Assembly (NCBI GenBank): GCA_038316335.1
Contig: JBBQAM010000007.1
Span: 1-64,000 of the forward strand
DNA length: 64,000 nucleotides
Direction of reading: 5' to 3'
Source: JALHST01 sp038316335
GTDB taxonomy: Bacteria; Bacteroidota; Bacteroidia; Flavobacteriales; Flavobacteriaceae
Part shown: piece by piece, positions 62,573 to 64,000 of the stretch
Layout of the letters: each line of letters opens with the position of its first letter
How positions within the stretch are numbered: position 1 is the first letter of the stretch
Program-made: the position numbers and the translations under genes
The notes under the pieces: model-generated
What the model saw: the letters and a program-made list of their open reading frames with translations, nothing else
The model's database searches: none
What the model was told of the DNA's origin: nothing

Positions 62573-63358
62573 TTGGATATACTACAGGCCATAGTCCTTG
62601 CTATTATCGAAGGCATTACCGAGTATTTGCCCGTTTCATCTACGGGACATATGATTATCGCCTCTTCTTTTTTCGGGATTGCCCATGAGGATTTTACCAA
62701 ATTATTTACCATCGTAATTCAATTAGGGACGATTCTTTCGGTGGTGGTGCTCTATTTTAAACGCTTTTTTCAAAGTGTTGATTTCTATTTTAAACTTCTG
62801 GTTGCCTTTTTGCCGGCCGTATTCTTTGGTTTGCTGCTTAGTGACTTTATCGATTCACTCTTGGAAAATCCGATAACAGTGGCCATATCGCTTGTATTGG
62901 GCGGAATCATCCTTTTAAAGGTCGATGATTGGTTCGGCAATTCTGAAAATACCCACATATCATATGGCACGGCATTCAAAATCGGCCTTTTTCAGTGTTT
63001 GGCCATGATCCCGGGTGTTTCGAGAAGTGGCGCCAGCATTGTTGGGGGAATGTCCCAAAAACTCTCAAGGACCGCGGCTGCAGAGTTTTCTTTTTTCCTT
63101 GCCGTCCCGACAATGTTAGGTGCGACCCTTAAAAAAAGTTATGACTATTATAATGCCGGTTTTACCCTCTCACATGATCAAATTAATTTATTGATCATCG
63201 GGAATGTCGTAGGATTCCTCGTAGCACTTTTAGCCATTAAAAGCTTTATCGGATACCTCAGCAAACATGGTTTTAAAATGTTTGGATACTACAGAATAAT
63301 AGTCGGGGTCGCTCTTCTACTTATTCATTATTTTTTTCGACCCCTAACCGTGATATAA
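62573..63358 (+). CDS. uppP: Undecaprenyl-diphosphatase (UppP/BacA), TTG start
   Basis: A 261-residue inner-membrane phosphatase that recycles undecaprenyl diphosphate to the monophosphate for cell-wall synthesis. Landmarks: AIIEGITEYLPVSSTGHM (catalytic Glu region), MIPGVSRSGASIVGGM (phosphate-binding) and about eight helices. The start must be TTG at 62573: the family's conserved N-terminus (M/L-DILQAIVLAII) begins exactly there and the DUF3098 stop lies 3 bp before it. No in-frame ATG exists before the catalytic Glu motif. Confidence 0.95.
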   Translation: MDILQAIVLAIIEGITEYLPVSSTGHMIIASSFFGIAHEDFTKLFTIVIQLGTILSVVVLYFKRFFQSVDFYFKLLVAFLPAVFFGLLLSDFIDSLLENPITVAISLVLGGIILLKVDDWFGNSENTHISYGTAFKIGLFQCLAMIPGVSRSGASIVGGMSQKLSRTAAAEFSFFLAVPTMLGATLKKSYDYYNAGFTLSHDQINLLIIGNVVGFLVALLAIKSFIGYLSKHGFKMFGYYRIIVGVALLLIHYFFRPLTVI

Positions 63359-63360
63359 TA

Positions 63361-64000
63361 ATGACATTGGATGATTTTCAGGAAGGTCAGGTCTTACTTA
63401 TAGACAAGCCTCTTGGTTGGACATCATTTCAAGCGGTCAATAAGATCAAGTGGGCCATTCGTCAAAAATTCAACGTCAAGAAAATTAAAATTGGCCATGC
63501 CGGCACCCTAGATCCGTTGGCCACCGGACTTTTGCTTATCTGCACGGGAAAATTTACCAAAAAAATAGACGTGCTACAGGGGCAGGCCAAAGAATATGTC
63601 GGAACCATTACACTTGGTGCGACAACACCGTCTTATGATATGGAGACCGCAGTCGATCAACACTTTCCGACAGATCATTTGACCGCAGATATTATACGGC
63701 TTAGGGCAAAGGATTTCATAGGTGAGATTGAACAGCGACCACCTATTTATTCAGCATTGAAAAAAGATGGAAAACGACTCTATGAATATGCCCGTGAAGG
63801 AAAGGAAGTCGAAGTTCAGAAACGATTGGTTACCATATCAGAATTAACCATAACCGAAATTAACCTACCGGAAGTACACTTTCGCGTAGTCTGCAGCAAA
63901 GGCACCTATATACGATCTTTGGCATATGATTTGGGAGCTTCATTAAAGAGTGGAGGCTATTTATCAGCGCTACGAAGAACCAAAATAGGTGATTTCAACG
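63361..64000 (+). CDS. truB: tRNA pseudouridine(55) synthase TruB, 3' end cut by the window edge
   Basis: The first 213 codons are visible from ATG 63361, 2 bp after the uppP stop. TruB makes the T-loop pseudouridine 55. Motif I VLLIDKPLGWTSFQAVN and motif II GHAGTLDPLATGLL with catalytic Asp51 are intact, as are QRPPIYSALKKDGKRLYEYAREG and CSKGTYIRSLAYDLG. The C-terminal 20-30 residues expected for a Bacteroidota TruB (about 230-240) lie beyond the edge. Last visible member of the ftsX operon. Confidence 0.95.
   Translation, partial: MTLDDFQEGQVLLIDKPLGWTSFQAVNKIKWAIRQKFNVKKIKIGHAGTLDPLATGLLLICTGKFTKKIDVLQGQAKEYVGTITLGATTPSYDMETAVDQHFPTDHLTADIIRLRAKDFIGEIEQRPPIYSALKKDGKRLYEYAREGKEVEVQKRLVTISELTITEINLPEVHFRVVCSKGTYIRSLAYDLGASLKSGGYLSALRRTKIGDFN

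Noticed and set aside
1..64000. tRNA, rRNA, CRISPR arrays, insertion sequences, prophage or integron features
   Set aside because: Gaps between genes were read on both strands; I found no cloverleaf with a T-loop, no regularly spaced repeats, no transposase or integrase frames and no terminal inverted repeats.

Overview
The window is a stretch of chromosome from a member of the Flavobacteriaceae (Bacteroidota), most likely marine and in the Maribacter/Zobellia/Arenibacter neighbourhood; that last step is inference. The evidence is type IX secretion (T9SS) sorting domains, a CarboxypepD_reg-type TonB-dependent receptor, Bacteroidota-only families (DUF3098, DUF4271, DUF4296), an enlarged Bacteroidota-type LeuRS, and many promoters with the Bacteroidota -7 element TAnnTTTG. 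I see no tRNA, rRNA, CRISPR, prophage or IS element. Coding density is high and most genes are in housekeeping or small catabolic operons.

Layout. 1-12.0 kb: the cut end of a lipoprotein gene, two tandem ~1,090-residue FG-GAP/ASPIC-UnbV (CRTAC1-like) lipoproteins, then xylulokinase, xylose isomerase and a convergent sodium/solute symporter, together a xylose-use locus. 12.3-15.5 kb: a vanadium-haloperoxidase-type lipoprotein, a metallophosphoesterase and TonB. 15.9-21.2 kb: an aminotransferase divergent from a four-gene operon (GntP/DsdX-like permease, RidA, D-serine dehydratase/D-threonine aldolase-fold enzyme, M19 dipeptidase) that reads as a D-hydroxy-amino-acid catabolic module. 21.4-24.1 kb: an unknown secreted protein and aguB-aguA (agmatine to putrescine). 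24.2-28.3 kb: a penicillin-acylase-type lipoprotein and an ABC exporter. 28.5-31.3 kb: a ferredoxin/reductase pair and the Fe-S carriers Nfu and Mrp. 31.4-33.1 kb: trmB, a LysE transporter and an alkyltransferase-like protein.

33.1-40.4 kb is the most distinctive part. A PhoB/PhoR-like two-component pair is divergent from a lipoprotein plus TonB-dependent receptor. The shared intergenic region carries 11-bp-phased TAACAC repeats that look like PhoB boxes. The receptor is followed by two tandem mini-proteins made of almost nothing but a signal peptide and a T9SS sorting domain. 40.5-49.8 kb: a LuxE-like adenylating enzyme, tyrS, an epimerase, a DUF4296 lipoprotein, dihydroorotase, two glycosyltransferases, DUF4271 and hemD. 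49.8-56 kb: pckA, DUF423, saccharopine dehydrogenase, an Lrp regulator, a Zn peptidase, and alanine dehydrogenase broken by a one-base frameshift. 56.4-64 kb: leuS, a T9SS type-B secreted protein, and the conserved ftsX-DUF3098-uppP-truB operon, with truB running off the right edge.

Several starts were moved inward from the longest open frame because a TAnnTTTG promoter overlaps or lies downstream of the longer start, or because family N-termini begin at the internal codon (xylB, xylA, aguB, aguA, trmB with GTG, tyrS, leuS, the GT39 gene, the T9SS type-B gene).
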